Below, piece by piece: positions 35,093-44,629 of a stretch of DNA of 64,000 bases. The notes below the pieces were generated by a model, which had not been told where the DNA came from, did no database searches, and was given only the letters and a program-made list of their open reading frames with translations. The DNA is taken from positions 1,798,001 to 1,862,000 of the forward strand of contig NZ_JBBOZQ010000001.1 in NCBI RefSeq assembly GCF_038008685.1, written 5' to 3'. The position numbers and the translations under genes were made by a program. How positions within the stretch are numbered: the stretch's first letter is position 1; the number at the start of each line of letters is the position of its first letter. This DNA comes from Lysinibacillus sp. FSL W8-0992. Lineage in GTDB: Bacteria; Bacillota; Bacilli; Bacillales_A; Planococcaceae.

Positions 35093-35136
35093 AGAAAAAG
35101 TGTTAGATTGACTACCATCAATCTAACACTTTTTAT
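35093..35136 (+). terminator. Terminator of the sumT-cysI operon
   Basis: AAAAAGTGTTAGATTGA pairs with TCAATCTAACACTTTTT. The stem is identical to that of the terminator at 43937-43985. Confidence 0.9.
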
Positions 35137-35137
35137 G

Positions 35138-35741
35138 TATGCCGTTGTTGTCCGCTATGGTGGTGCTTTCCGCGGGCACACACGTAAGCCGCAACCCTCG
35201 CTAAAGCGCGGCTTGTTGTGTCTTACGTTGCGTGTGTTCCCGCAGGAGTCACCGCCTTCGCTACCAACAACTAGTACACGCTGCTAATTTATTATTTTGG
35301 CAAAAAGAAAGAATTGCTGATTCCAGACAATCTACCCACTATTAAGCTATGCCGTTGTTGTCCGCTCCGGCGGTGCTTTCCGCGGGCACACAGGTAAGCC
35401 ACAATCCTCGCTAACGCGCGGCTTGTTGTGACTTACGTTGCGTGCTGTTCCCGCAGGAGTCACCGCCTTCGCTACCAACAACTAGTACACGCTGCTAATT
35501 TATTATTTTTGCAAATGAAAGAATTGTTGACCCCAGACAATCTACCCACTATTAAGCTATGCCGTTGTTGTCTGCTCCGGCGGTGCTTTCCGCGGGCACA
35601 CACGTAAGCCGCAACCCTCGCTAACGCGCGGCTTGTTGCGTCTTACGTTGCGTGCTGTTCCCGCAGGAGTCACCGCCTTCGCTACCAACAACTAGTACAC
35701 GCTGCTAATTTATTAATCTTGCAAAAGAAAGAATTGCTAAG
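35138..35741. repeat. Three tandem 210-base palindromic repeats
   Basis: Units start at 35138, 35348 and 35558, exactly 210 bases apart, and are about 90 percent alike by eye. Each holds a large imperfect palindrome (GTTGTTG...CGGCGGTG to CACCGCC...CAACAAC) around TTTCCGCGGGCACAC and TTCCCGCAGGAGTCA, then a 60-base AT-rich tail. GC content is well above the neighbours. No open gene is supported. They fill the space between the convergent cysI and cysA ends. Confidence 0.85.
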
Positions 35742-35812
35742 TTTAACATAGTGAAATAGCAAAAATTAGCGAACATATTTTTATTCTCAAATTTTAACCG
35801 TGCCTTCTTTTT

Positions 35813-36883
35813 TTAAATAGAAAAATCTTCTGGAATAAATACTTTTAATTGCTTTGGTCGTACAAATACATTGTCGCCTACTTTTAGTTGAAGATTTGTA
35901 AACTGATCTTTTGTCAGCTCTGCCTCTAAAAATTCATCAATATCAAGACGGCGCAGTTCAATTTGTACAATTGGTCCTAGCAAATGTATATGGCTTATTT
36001 GAGCAGGAACAGTGCCTGACACCGCTGTTTTTTCAATTTGTATATCATGTGGGCGAACGTAGCCTACAGCATCGTCCTGTGTATGAGCATGCGTGTCTGG
36101 CACATCAATGGCAAATTCTCCATGTGTCAGCTTTCCGTTATGTAAACGCCCTTTAAAGAGGTTAACATTACCTAAGAAATCATAGACAAATGGACTTTTA
36201 GGGTGGGTGTAAACTTCATCTGGACTGCCAATTTGCTCGATTTTACCGTTGTTCATCACGACAATTCGATCAGCCACATCAAGCGCTTCCTCTTGGTCAT
36301 GCGTCACAAAAATACTCGTTATTTGAAAATCATCATGTAGCTTTCGCAACCACCGCCGTAATTCCTTACGCACTTTAGCATCAAGTGCACCGAATGGTTC
36401 ATCTAATAAAAGTACTTTAGGTTCGACAGCGAGAGCGCGAGCGAGTGCGACACGTTGACGTTGCCCACCAGATAGCTGAGTTGGATAACGATCCGAGAAA
36501 TTTTCTAGTTTAACAAGTCGTAGTAATGTCATTACTTTATCGGTTATTTCTGCTTTGGATGGTCTTGTTTTACGTGGCCGTACTTTCAGCCCATAAGCTA
36601 CATTATCAAAAACAGTCATATGGCGAAAAAGCGCATAATGTTGGAAAACAAAGCCTACGTTTCGTTCTTTCGGATGACGATTCGTAATCGTTTGACCGTC
36701 AAATAATATTTCGCCAACATCGGAGGCTTCAAGTCCTGCAATCACACGAAGTAAAGACGTTTTGCCAGAGCCAGATGGACCGAGCAGTGCTACCAATTCA
36801 CCAGATTGAATATCAATGGATACATCTTGCAGTGCTTGAAAGGAACCGAATTTCTTTGATACATTTTGTATTTGTATACTCAA
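35813..36883 (-). CDS. cysA: Sulfate/thiosulfate ABC transporter ATP-binding protein CysA
   Basis: The 356-residue ATPase has Walker [13 protein letters not shown], signature [15 protein letters not shown], Walker [13 protein letters not shown] and the switch His in [14 protein letters not shown], followed by a C-terminal TOBE-like domain (about 240-356). With CysT, CysW and Sbp it imports sulfate and thiosulfate. It is the last gene of the minus-strand operon, 15 bases after cysW. Confidence 0.93.
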   Translation of the reverse strand: MSIQIQNVSKKFGSFQALQDVSIDIQSGELVALLGPSGSGKTSLLRVIAGLEASDVGEILFDGQTITNRHPKERNVGFVFQHYALFRHMTVFDNVAYGLKVRPRKTRPSKAEITDKVMTLLRLVKLENFSDRYPTQLSGGQRQRVALARALAVEPKVLLLDEPFGALDAKVRKELRRWLRKLHDDFQITSIFVTHDQEEALDVADRIVVMNNGKIEQIGSPDEVYTHPKSPFVYDFLGNVNLFKGRLHNGKLTHGEFAIDVPDTHAHTQDDAVGYVRPHDIQIEKTAVSGTVPAQISHIHLLGPIVQIELRRLDIDEFLEAELTKDQFTNLQLKVGDNVFVRPKQLKVFIPEDFSI

Positions 36884-36898
36884 GCAAGTATACCCCCT

Positions 36899-37774
36899 TT
36901 AAACTGATTTTGATTTCCAAGCAACAATATCTTTTATAATAAGCGTAATAATAGCTAGCACACTCATCAATGACGCAACAGCAAAGGCTGCTGAAAATTG
37001 ATATTCATTGTATAAAATTTCGATATGAAGCGGCATTGTATTCGTCATACCACGAATATGACCCGATACAACAGAAACTGCTCCGAATTCGCCAATTGCA
37101 CGAGCATTACATAATATCAAACCATAAAATAATCCCCATTTAATATTGGGTAATGTGACATACCAAAAGGTTTTAAAGCCATTAGCCCCAAGAGAAATAG
37201 AGGCCTCTTCTTCCGATGTCCCTTGTGCCTGCATTAATGGCACGAGCTCTCTTGCTACAAAGGGCAATGTGACAAAAATAGTAGCAAGTACAATGCCCGG
37301 CAAAGCAAAAACAATTTTAATATCATTAGCAAATAGCCAGTTCCCAAACAGACCTTGTGCACCGAATAGCAATATAAACACTAAACCTGCGATAACTGGT
37401 GACACAGCAAAAGGTAGGTCAATCACTGTAAGTAATAGATTTTTCCCTTTATAGTTAAATTTCGTTAGTGTCCAAGCTGCCATAATGCCGAAGATTGCAT
37501 TTAAAGGAACTGCGATTGCCACTACTGTTAAGGTTAATTTTATAGCAGCTAATGCATCTGGATGGGTAATTGCGTCAAAATAGACGTCTGCTCCTTTTTG
37601 AAAGGCTGTTATAAAAATTGATACGAGAGGAAGAACGATAAAACATGCTAAAAAAGCAAGCGCAATAAATGTTAATACATAACGAACAATACGAGGCTCC
37701 TGTAGGGCAGCGGGCTTTGCCGTTGCAATGTGTGATTCAGGAGCAATTGGTTCGATTACCGTAGACTGATCCAT
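36899..37774 (-). CDS. cysW: Sulfate ABC transporter permease CysW
   Basis: The 291-residue membrane protein has six hydrophobic segments after a 30-residue cytosolic start and the permease EAA-like loop [24 protein letters not shown], followed by [20 protein letters not shown], the CysW hallmark. It pairs with CysT in the membrane. It lies 9 bases after cysT. Confidence 0.92.
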   Translation of the reverse strand: MDQSTVIEPIAPESHIATAKPAALQEPRIVRYVLTFIALAFLACFIVLPLVSIFITAFQKGADVYFDAITHPDALAAIKLTLTVVAIAVPLNAIFGIMAAWTLTKFNYKGKNLLLTVIDLPFAVSPVIAGLVFILLFGAQGLFGNWLFANDIKIVFALPGIVLATIFVTLPFVARELVPLMQAQGTSEEEASISLGANGFKTFWYVTLPNIKWGLFYGLILCNARAIGEFGAVSVVSGHIRGMTNTMPLHIEILYNEYQFSAAFAVASLMSVLAIITLIIKDIVAWKSKSV

Positions 37775-37783
37775 AAATACCTC

Positions 37784-38620
37784 CTAATGTACAAAGCGAC
37801 GATTTGCCAGCCACTGTATTAAATTAATGGTGAACAATAAGACAAATGATGTAATAAGCATGACGGCAGCAATAGAAGTAGCGCCTGCATAGTCATATTG
37901 TTCAAGCTTTGTCATAATGATTAACGGTGTAATTTCCGTCTTCATCGGCATATTCCCAGCAATAAAGACAACTGATCCATATTCCCCTAGGGCACGTGCA
38001 AAGGCTAACGAAAAGCCTGTTAAAATGGCAGGTGCTAGTTCAGGGAAAATAATTTTTATGACTGTTTGGAGCCTTGATGCTCCAAGACTTGCTGAGGCTT
38101 CTTCGACTTCAGTACTAATGTTTTGTAAAACAGGTTGCACGGTGCGCACTACAAATGGAAGTCCAATAAAGGTTAGTGCAATGATGATACCAAGTGGTGT
38201 AAAAGCGATTTTAAAATCGAAAAATTGACCTATCCAACCATTCGGGGCATAAAGAGATGTTAGAGCAATTCCTGCTACTGCTGTAGGTAAAGCAAATGGT
38301 AAATCTACAAGACCGTCAATGATGCGCTTAAACGGAAAATGGTAACGCACGAGTACCCAAGCGATAATGGTGCCAAAGACAACATTAAGTAAACCAGCAG
38401 CTAGTGCTGTGCCGAAACTGAGCTTATAGGAGGCAACTGCACGTGGATCGGTTATAATTGTCACGAATTCAGCCCAACTCAAGGACATCGTCTGAATAAA
38501 AATCATTGCTAAAGGCAAGAGCACAAGCAAACTAACGTATAGCATTGTATAACCAAGAGAAAGATGGAAGCCGGGAATAACTCGTGCCGGCTTCTTTTTT
38601 AATGTTAGGCTACTCATCAT
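37784..38620 (-). CDS. cysT: Sulfate ABC transporter permease CysT
   Basis: The 278-residue permease has six transmembrane segments, the loop EVEEASASLGASRLQTVIKIIFPEL and FARALGEYGSVVFIAGNMP, matching CysT/CysU. It forms a heterodimer with CysW. It is 8 bases after sbp in the same operon. Confidence 0.92.
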   Translation of the reverse strand: MMSSLTLKKKPARVIPGFHLSLGYTMLYVSLLVLLPLAMIFIQTMSLSWAEFVTIITDPRAVASYKLSFGTALAAGLLNVVFGTIIAWVLVRYHFPFKRIIDGLVDLPFALPTAVAGIALTSLYAPNGWIGQFFDFKIAFTPLGIIIALTFIGLPFVVRTVQPVLQNISTEVEEASASLGASRLQTVIKIIFPELAPAILTGFSLAFARALGEYGSVVFIAGNMPMKTEITPLIIMTKLEQYDYAGATSIAAVMLITSFVLLFTINLIQWLANRRFVH

Positions 38621-38628
38621 ATGCCTCC

Positions 38629-39681
38629 TTATTGTGGAACGTAAATTTCATCGAACGTGCCACCGTCTTTAAAATGCTTGGACTGTGCTTCTGCCCAACC
38701 GCCAAAGTCATCAATTGAAATGAGCTCAAGCTTTGGAAATTGATCTTGGTATTTTGCTAATATTTCTTCATTGCGTGGTCGATAGTAGTTTTTTGCAGCA
38801 ATTTCTTGCCCAATATCGCTATATAAATGTTGTAAGTATGCTTCTGCCACTTCGCGCGTCCCTTTTTTATCTACAATTTTGTCAACAATTGCAACAGGAG
38901 GCTCTGCTAAAATACTCAATGAAGGTGTAACGATTTCAAATTCATCTTCCCCTAATTCATTGAGTGATAAATAAGCTTCATTTTCCCAAGCAATTAACAC
39001 ATCACCTATTTTCCGTTCAACAAACGTCGTCGTAGCGCCGCGAGCCCCAGAATCAAGTACCTCTACATTGCTATACAACGCCTTCATAAAATCCTTTATT
39101 TGCTTCTCGTCATTGTTATACAACTTTGCAGCAAACCCCCATGCAGCTAAGTAATTCCAACGTGCACCACCTGAAGTTTTTGGGTTTGGTGTGATGACTG
39201 ATACATCGTCTTTTGTTAAATCACTCCAATCTTGTATTGCTTTTGGATTGCCTTTTCGTACTAAAAAGACAATTGTAGAAGTGTAGGGTGTAGAATTATT
39301 TTCAAATTCAGTTTGCCAGTCTTTGTTTAGCAGATCGCGAGCTTGGGCGATTTCATCAATATCATAGGCAAGTGCTAGTGTCACAACATCGGCTTCTTGA
39401 CCATCAATGACCGCTCGCCCTTGTTTACCAGAGCCACCATGTGATTGATGAATCTTCACATCTTGACCTGTTTCGTCCTTCCATTTTGCGATAAAGTCTT
39501 TATTAAATTCATCATAAAGCTCCCGCGTTGGATCATAAGAAACATTTAGTAGCTCAACTGACTTTTTTGTGTCTTCCGTACTTGTATCGTTGTCTGTGGA
39601 TGTGCTATTACACCCTGTTAACATTAAAGTTAAGCCAGATAAGAGTACAAATGATTGAAAAATATGCTTTCTTTTTTTCAT
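38629..39681 (-). CDS. sbp: Sulfate-binding lipoprotein Sbp
   Basis: The ATG at 39681 follows GGGGAG on the minus strand; a longer frame would include the leader. Residues 1-22 are a lipoprotein signal with the box LMLTGC. The mature 330 residues fit the sulfate-binding family: [32 protein letters not shown] and [20 protein letters not shown], which bind the anion. It delivers sulfate or thiosulfate to CysT-CysW. Confidence 0.93.
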   Translation of the reverse strand: MKKRKHIFQSFVLLSGLTLMLTGCNSTSTDNDTSTEDTKKSVELLNVSYDPTRELYDEFNKDFIAKWKDETGQDVKIHQSHGGSGKQGRAVIDGQEADVVTLALAYDIDEIAQARDLLNKDWQTEFENNSTPYTSTIVFLVRKGNPKAIQDWSDLTKDDVSVITPNPKTSGGARWNYLAAWGFAAKLYNNDEKQIKDFMKALYSNVEVLDSGARGATTTFVERKIGDVLIAWENEAYLSLNELGEDEFEIVTPSLSILAEPPVAIVDKIVDKKGTREVAEAYLQHLYSDIGQEIAAKNYYRPRNEEILAKYQDQFPKLELISIDDFGGWAEAQSKHFKDGGTFDEIYVPQ

Positions 39682-39711
39682 CAAAAATCTCCCCTTTTTC
39701 TCAAAAGAACA

Positions 39712-39843
39712 CAAAAGACCATCTCTCAAAAACGTGTACAAACACATTTTGAGTAGATGGCCTTCAGATCCTCTGATCAGCATTTTTTGTTTTTAATTAG
39801 CTTAGTACCACATTAAACATATATTTCCTATTAGTCAACAAGG
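39712..39843 (-). promoter_or_regulatory. Promoter and attenuator-like leader of sbp operon (sulfur leader 3)
   Basis: On the minus strand CCTTGTTGACTAATAGG (39843-39827) contains the -35 TTGACT; TAATGT (39815-39810) is the -10, 17 bases on. TACTAAG then AATTAAAAA follow, as in leader 1. The motif GCTGAT-CAGA-GGA-TCTGAAGGCC (39781-39759) has the same order as in leaders 1 and 2, and its AGGCCATCT end pairs with AGATGGTCT, closing a long hairpin with CTCAAAA/TTTTGAG inside, then TTTT. This would stop transcription before sbp. Confidence 0.65.
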
Positions 39844-40007
39844 AATTATGAAAAATTTCTGTTTTTTTTTCAGACAATTAACCGATGTGCAGACGGTGAG
39901 TAGCAAAAGACAAATTATTTGAATAAAATTATTTGTAAATGATGAGCGTGACATTCAAATGGGAGATAAAATGATACTGCTGAAATAAGTTTAGATTTTT
40001 TATAAAA

Positions 40008-40182
40008 CCTAGTTGACTACTAGGTGTAATTTAGTATATATTTGGTAATAAGAAGTATGATTGCTAAATGAGGTACAAGATTACTAGTTTACAATCATCC
40101 ATAAAAGCTGGCTAGTCAAACTAGAGGCGTTTTAACGAAGGCACAACGCAATTGTTGTGTCTGTTGTTAAAACGCCTTTTGC
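40008..40182 (+). promoter_or_regulatory. Promoter and attenuator-like leader of cysH operon (sulfur leader 2)
   Basis: CCTAGTTGACTACTAGG (40008-40024) is a 6-5-6 palindrome over the -35 TTGACT, with a TATATA-like -10 about 16-17 bases on. The shared motif GCTGGCTAG-TCAAA-CTAGAGGC lies at 40107-40128. GGCGTTTTAAC (40126-40136) pairs with GTTAAAACGCC (40166-40176), with GCACAAC/GTTGTG inside, then TTTT. An upstream CTAGTTT (40084-40090) could pair with AAACTAG (40118-40124) as an alternative fold. Confidence 0.7.
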
Positions 40183-40212
40183 TATATCTGAAAATGTTTC
40201 GAGGGGGATTAC

Positions 40213-40914
40213 ATGTTAACGTATGCAACTTGGCAGGAGCCAACGGTTAATTTTGGAGTGGATGAATCCTTTAAAGGTGCACTAGAGGTTTTACAATGGA
40301 GCTATGCACAATATGGCGATGATATCGTTTATGCCTGTAGCTTTGGTATAGAGGGAATTGTATTAATCGATCTTATCTCAAAGGTTAAGCCAAACGCTAC
40401 TATCGTTTTTTTAGACACAGATGTCCATTTTAAAGAAACATATGAAACGATTGAACGCGTAAAGCAAAAATATCCACAGCTCAATATAATCTTGCAGAAA
40501 CCTAAGCTTACACTTGATGAACAAAAGGCTCAATATGGAGATGAATTATGGAAGTCCAACCCTAATAAGTGCTGCGATATTCGAAAAATTAAGCCATTAC
40601 ATGAGGCATTATTAGGAGCTACAGCTTGGATTTCAGGTTTGCGTAGGGAACAATCCCCGACACGACAGCAGACGAATTTTATCAATCGTGATGATAAATT
40701 TAAGTCGATTAAAATTTGTCCGCTCATTCATTGGTCGTGGAAAGATGTATGGCGTTATGTTTCAAAGCATGATTTAACTTACAATCCGTTACACGATCAA
40801 GGCTATCCGAGCATTGGCTGTGAACACTGTACACAACCAGCCTTTACAATGGATGACCTACGCGCAGGCAGATGGCAAGGATCTGCTAAAACTGAATGTG
40901 GGCTACATGAATAG
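40213..40914 (+). CDS. cysH: Adenylyl-sulfate/phosphoadenylyl-sulfate reductase CysH
   Basis: The 233-residue enzyme reduces activated sulfate to sulfite using thioredoxin. The P-loop-like [16 protein letters not shown] is present, along with the cysteines NKCCDIRK and GCEHC that bind a [4Fe-4S] cluster in the APS-reductase type, and the C-terminal KTECGLHE with the catalytic Cys. The iron-sulfur Cys pairs suggest it can use APS. AGGGGG precedes the ATG. Confidence 0.94.
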   Translation: MLTYATWQEPTVNFGVDESFKGALEVLQWSYAQYGDDIVYACSFGIEGIVLIDLISKVKPNATIVFLDTDVHFKETYETIERVKQKYPQLNIILQKPKLTLDEQKAQYGDELWKSNPNKCCDIRKIKPLHEALLGATAWISGLRREQSPTRQQTNFINRDDKFKSIKICPLIHWSWKDVWRYVSKHDLTYNPLHDQGYPSIGCEHCTQPAFTMDDLRAGRWQGSAKTECGLHE

Positions 40915-40927
40915 GGGCGTTTAAATT

Positions 40928-41992
40928 ATGCTGGAATATATTGCAATAGCCATTAGTTTATTTTTTGCAATGAATATTGGTGCAAGTGGAGCAGCCGCTT
41001 CAATGGGTGTAGCCTACGGAGCGGGGGCAATTAAAAAAGCTTGGCATGCACTACTAATTTGTGCAGTAGGGGTTTTTGCAGGCGCGATTCTAGGTGGTGG
41101 GGAAGTTGTAAAGACAATAAGCTCAGGAATTATGCCACAAGAGTATATTACGGTGAAAATCGTCATGATTATATTAATTTCTGCCACAAGCTCATTGTTT
41201 CTTGCCAATCTATTAGGCATTCCATTATCGACAAGTGAAGTAACCGTAGGGGCAGTAGTCGGTGTAGGAATTGCCTATCGCGTGCTATATGTTAAATCAT
41301 TGCTTGTCATTATGTCCTTTTGGGTAATCGTTCCGCTAATAGCATTTGTCATTGCTCTCGTATTTGGTAAGGTACTAAATAAATTTCAAGGAAAGGGATT
41401 ATTAGCAAACCATCCGTTGTTAACAGTGCTACTCGTGCTTGCAGGATTTTTTGAAGCCTTCTCAGCAGGTATGAACAATGTTGCTAATGCAGTTGGCCCA
41501 CTTGTTGGTGCTGGGATGATAACTGTCTCAAATGGCATTTGGCTTGGGGGTGCATTTGTTGCGATAGGAGCGATGCTATTAGGAAAACGCGTACTCGAAA
41601 CGAATGGGAAAAAAATTGTACGTTTTGAGAAAGCTGAGGGCATTCTAATTTCAAGTACAGGTGCATTGCTTGTTGGAATCAGTTCGCTGTTTGGATTACC
41701 CGTACCGTTAACGCAAGTAACGTCCTCCTCTATTATTGGTATAGGAATGGCGAAAAGCGGGAAACAAATTTTTCATAAACATATCGTCAAAAAAATTATG
41801 TGTATTTGGCTTGTTTCACCTATTTTTTCATTAGCAATTTCTTATAGTCTCATTCAGTTATTTATGAAGAAAGATTTATATGCCATCGTAATAATGGGAA
41901 GCGTCATAATCGGAACGCTTGGTGCGATTAGTTTAATGAGAACAATGCGTGAAGAGGAACAATCAATTTACGATGCTGGTGAAGGCATTTAA
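40928..41992 (+). CDS. cysP: Sulfate permease CysP (PiT family)
   Basis: The 354-residue membrane protein has about ten hydrophobic segments and the two PiT repeats: FAMNIGASGAAASMGVAYG at the start and FSAGMNNVANAVGPLVGAG in the middle, with LGIPLSTSEVTVGAVVGVG. B. subtilis CysP is the proven sulfate transporter of this family. The gene follows cysH by 13 bases in the same order as in B. subtilis. Confidence 0.93.
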   Translation: MLEYIAIAISLFFAMNIGASGAAASMGVAYGAGAIKKAWHALLICAVGVFAGAILGGGEVVKTISSGIMPQEYITVKIVMIILISATSSLFLANLLGIPLSTSEVTVGAVVGVGIAYRVLYVKSLLVIMSFWVIVPLIAFVIALVFGKVLNKFQGKGLLANHPLLTVLLVLAGFFEAFSAGMNNVANAVGPLVGAGMITVSNGIWLGGAFVAIGAMLLGKRVLETNGKKIVRFEKAEGILISSTGALLVGISSLFGLPVPLTQVTSSSIIGIGMAKSGKQIFHKHIVKKIMCIWLVSPIFSLAISYSLIQLFMKKDLYAIVIMGSVIIGTLGAISLMRTMREEEQSIYDAGEGI

Positions 41993-42033
41993 TGATAAAA
42001 CATACTATTCGAATTAATTTAGGAGGAATATAA

Positions 42034-43173
42034 ATGACGCTACAACCACATGGCGGTGCTTTAGTGCAAGCCTATAATCCACAGAAATCGGTAGTACATA
42101 TTAAAAAGGAGATTGAATTGGATGCAATTGCGTTAAGTGATTTAGAGTTAATTGCAATCGGTGGATATAGCCCAATCGATGGTTTTTTAACTAAAAGTGA
42201 TTATGAATCTGTCGTTGAACATACAAGGTTAGCCTCTGGAATTGTATGGAGTATTCCTATTACACTTCCTGTTAACAACGAAGTCGCAGCAACATTACAG
42301 CCAGGGGATGAAGCGAAATTAGTATATGGCAACGAAATTTATGGTGTCATCGATATCACTGATATATATGAGCCAGATAAACAAAAAGAGGCACTACTCG
42401 TTTACGGTACACAGGATTTAGCACATCCTGGTGTGAAAAAGCTCCATGAGCGGCAGGCGATATATGTTGGAGGTAAAATTACATTAATAAAGCGTCTTGA
42501 GCAAAAATTCCCTACTTATTCATTTGATCCAAAGGAGACACGTCAGTTGTTTAAGGAAAAGGGATGGCAAACAATTGTGGGCTTCCAAACACGTAATCCT
42601 GTTCATCGTGCACATGAATATATCCAAAAGGCGGCATTAGAAACAATCGATGGCTTATTTTTAAATCCGTTAGTAGGCGAAACGAAGTCAGATGATGTAT
42701 CGGCAAGTATACGCATGGAGAGCTATAAGGTTCTTTTAGAAAATTACTATCCTCAAAATCGTGTGCAATTAGGTGTCTTTCCAGCAGCAATGCGTTATGC
42801 AGGGCCAAAAGAAGCCATTTTCCATGCACTTGTGCGAAAAAATTACGGCTGCACCCATTTTATTGTAGGACGTGATCACGCAGGGGTAGGTGATTATTAT
42901 GGAACATACGATGCTCAAAAAATCTTTGAACAATTTACAGAAGATGAACTTGGTATTGTTCCTTTAAAGTTTGAACATAGTTTCTATTGCACTAAATGTG
43001 AAGGTATGGCTACAACAAAAACATGCCCGCATGATAGTGCATCACATGTTATTTTATCCGGTACGAAAGTGCGGGAAATGCTTCGGAATGGGGAAGTTCC
43101 TCCAAGTACATTTAGTCGTAAAGAGGTTGTCGATGTACTTATTAAAGGAATGCGTGAGGAGGTGTTAAAATGA
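42034..43173 (+). CDS. sat: Sulfate adenylyltransferase Sat
   Basis: The 379-residue enzyme joins sulfate and ATP to make APS. Key motifs are [16 protein letters not shown] with the HxxH pair, [12 protein letters not shown] and FCSKCEG-like [17 protein letters not shown], which carries a zinc-type cysteine set. AGGAGG precedes the ATG. The end overlaps cysC (ATGA). Confidence 0.95.
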   Translation: MTLQPHGGALVQAYNPQKSVVHIKKEIELDAIALSDLELIAIGGYSPIDGFLTKSDYESVVEHTRLASGIVWSIPITLPVNNEVAATLQPGDEAKLVYGNEIYGVIDITDIYEPDKQKEALLVYGTQDLAHPGVKKLHERQAIYVGGKITLIKRLEQKFPTYSFDPKETRQLFKEKGWQTIVGFQTRNPVHRAHEYIQKAALETIDGLFLNPLVGETKSDDVSASIRMESYKVLLENYYPQNRVQLGVFPAAMRYAGPKEAIFHALVRKNYGCTHFIVGRDHAGVGDYYGTYDAQKIFEQFTEDELGIVPLKFEHSFYCTKCEGMATTKTCPHDSASHVILSGTKVREMLRNGEVPPSTFSRKEVVDVLIKGMREEVLK

Positions 43174-43763
43174 GTTCCAATATCGTTTGGCATGAGTCAT
43201 CCATTACAAAAGAAGAACGTCGCACTCAAAATAAACATCAAAGCTTTATTTTATGGTTTACAGGGCTATCAGCTTCAGGGAAATCATCCGTAGCAAATGC
43301 ACTTGCCCGTGCCCTATTTGAACGAGGGAACCAGGCATTCGTACTGGACGGCGATAATGTACGACATGGGTTAAATAATGATTTAGGCTTTGACGAAGTA
43401 AGCCGTAAGGAAAATATAAGGCGTATCGGGGAAGTTTCCAAGCTTTTTGTGGAAGGCGGTCAAATTGTGCTCACGGCATTTATTTCACCTTATAGAGAAG
43501 ATCGCCAAGTTGTTCGTAAGCTAGTGGAAGAGGAAGAATTTTTAGAAGTGTATGTGAGATGCTCCGTAGAAACATGTGAACAGCGTGATCCAAAAGGTCT
43601 TTATAAAAAAGCACGCAATGCGGAAATTGCCAATTTTACAGGTATTAGTGCGCCATACGAAGAACCTGAACATCCAGAATTTATTTTGGATACGGAGCGC
43701 TACTCTATTGAGGAATGTGTCGAGCAGTTAACGACGTTTTTAACGGAAAAAGGCTATATTTAA
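43170..43763 (+). CDS. cysC: Adenylyl-sulfate kinase CysC
   Basis: The 197-residue kinase makes PAPS from APS. Walker [30 protein letters not shown], the [13 protein letters not shown] segment and the FISPYREDR loop are intact. It overlaps sat by four bases. It ends the cysH-cysP-sat-cysC run; the repeats after it may belong to its 3' untranslated region. Confidence 0.95.
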   Translation: MSSNIVWHESSITKEERRTQNKHQSFILWFTGLSASGKSSVANALARALFERGNQAFVLDGDNVRHGLNNDLGFDEVSRKENIRRIGEVSKLFVEGGQIVLTAFISPYREDRQVVRKLVEEEEFLEVYVRCSVETCEQRDPKGLYKKARNAEIANFTGISAPYEEPEHPEFILDTERYSIEECVEQLTTFLTEKGYI

Positions 43764-43776
43764 AACAGGAACAGGA

Positions 43777-43902
43777 GAAATCGCCAGTAAAAGTCCATGA
43801 ATCGCCGGTAAAACAGGGGAAATCGCCCGAAAAGGCCTCTGAATCGCCAGTAAAACTAGAGAAATCGCCCGTAAAAGCCAGTGAATCGCCAGTAAACCTG
43901 CG
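43777..43902. repeat. Six 21-base tandem repeats (core AATCGCCNGTAAAA)
   Basis: The core ATCGCC recurs at 43780, 43801, 43822, 43843, 43864 and 43885, an exact 21-base period. The core is conserved and the spacer half varies, and units alternate GAATCGCC and AAATCGCC. In one frame the array would read as seven-residue SPVK units, but that frame has no start of its own. Its position is the 3' untranslated region of cysC, before the terminator. Confidence 0.85.
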
Positions 43903-43936
43903 GAAAGCAACCTGTAGCGAACATCAACGGCATAAC

Positions 43937-43985
43937 AAAAAAAGTGTTAGATTGATTGCAGTCAATCTAACACTTTTTATTTTTG
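43937..43985. terminator. Terminator after cysC
   Basis: AAAAAGTGTTAGATTGA pairs with TCAATCTAACACTTTTT, with T-rich and A-rich flanks. It shares its stem with the terminator after cysI and can also end the minus-strand mrp operon. Confidence 0.9.
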
Positions 43986-43995
43986 TCTCAGCCTC

Positions 43996-44364
43996 TTATT
44001 TGATACCTTGTTCTTTTTTCATTTTATCAATTTCAGGACCTAGCTCGTCACGTACTGTTCCCTTCCAAGGTTTAACACCTGCTATATAGGATGAACGGGT
44101 CATGATATGTCCACCGACAGGGCCTGTAATAAAGAGAAACAATATACCGAGTAAAATACGAGGGTTAAAATGATCCTCGATAAGCCAAAAGTGAAAGAAT
44201 ACGCCAATCAATACACACATAACACCGAGTGTTGCACTTTTAGAAGCGGCATGTGCCCGTGTATACAAATCAGGTAATCGAATTAGCCCAATAGCTGTTA
44301 CGACGATAAATAGTACCCCGATAGAAATGAACAGAATAACTATAGTATTAGCGAGAATTGTCAC
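43996..44364 (-). CDS. mrpG: Na+/H+ antiporter subunit MrpG
   Basis: The 122-residue protein has three hydrophobic segments and the MnhG/PhaG pattern GVLFIVVTAIGLIRLPDLYTR then AHAASKSATLGVM. It is the last subunit of the Mrp complex and overlaps mrpF by 17 bases. Mrp antiporters expel Na+ in exchange for protons. Confidence 0.92.
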   Translation of the reverse strand: MTILANTIVILFISIGVLFIVVTAIGLIRLPDLYTRAHAASKSATLGVMCVLIGVFFHFWLIEDHFNPRILLGILFLFITGPVGGHIMTRSSYIAGVKPWKGTVRDELGPEIDKMKKEQGIK

Positions 44365-44629
44365 GTTTAATGATATCTCCTTTCTCTATGAATTTAGAGA
44401 AAGCAACTGTACCGATGAACGATAAAATCGCTAACAATAATACAATTTCTAAAAAGAAGCTCGTTTCCACTAAAATTGAAAATAAAGCGATTAATGAAAT
44501 TAGTGACACTCCTAAGGAATCTAGTGCTACGACGCGATCGGACGCGGAAGGCCCTTTCACCATACGGAAAATTACGGCGATCATTGATAAGCAAATCACT
44601 ACGATCGCTGCAATAATAAACGTCATCAT
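44348..44629 (-). CDS. mrpF: Na+/H+ antiporter subunit MrpF
   Basis: The 93-residue protein has three hydrophobic segments and the MnhF pattern FRMVKGPSASDRVVALDSLG. It overlaps mrpE (start) and mrpG (end). In B. subtilis the subunit also takes part in bile-salt efflux. Confidence 0.92.
   Translation of the reverse strand: MMTFIIAAIVVICLSMIAVIFRMVKGPSASDRVVALDSLGVSLISLIALFSILVETSFFLEIVLLLAILSFIGTVAFSKFIEKGDIIKRDNSR

Noticed and set aside
35084-35287. 67-codon frame after cysI
   Set aside because: It spans the cysI terminator and the GC-rich palindromic repeat; no coding signal.
43777-43902. CRISPR array
   Set aside because: The period is only 21 bases, with no unique spacers and no cas genes.
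43715-44089. Open frame with SPVK heptad repeats overlapping the end of cysC
   Set aside because: The frame begins inside cysC with no ribosome binding site, and runs through the terminator into the mrpG 3' end; the periodicity is explained by the 21-base DNA repeats.
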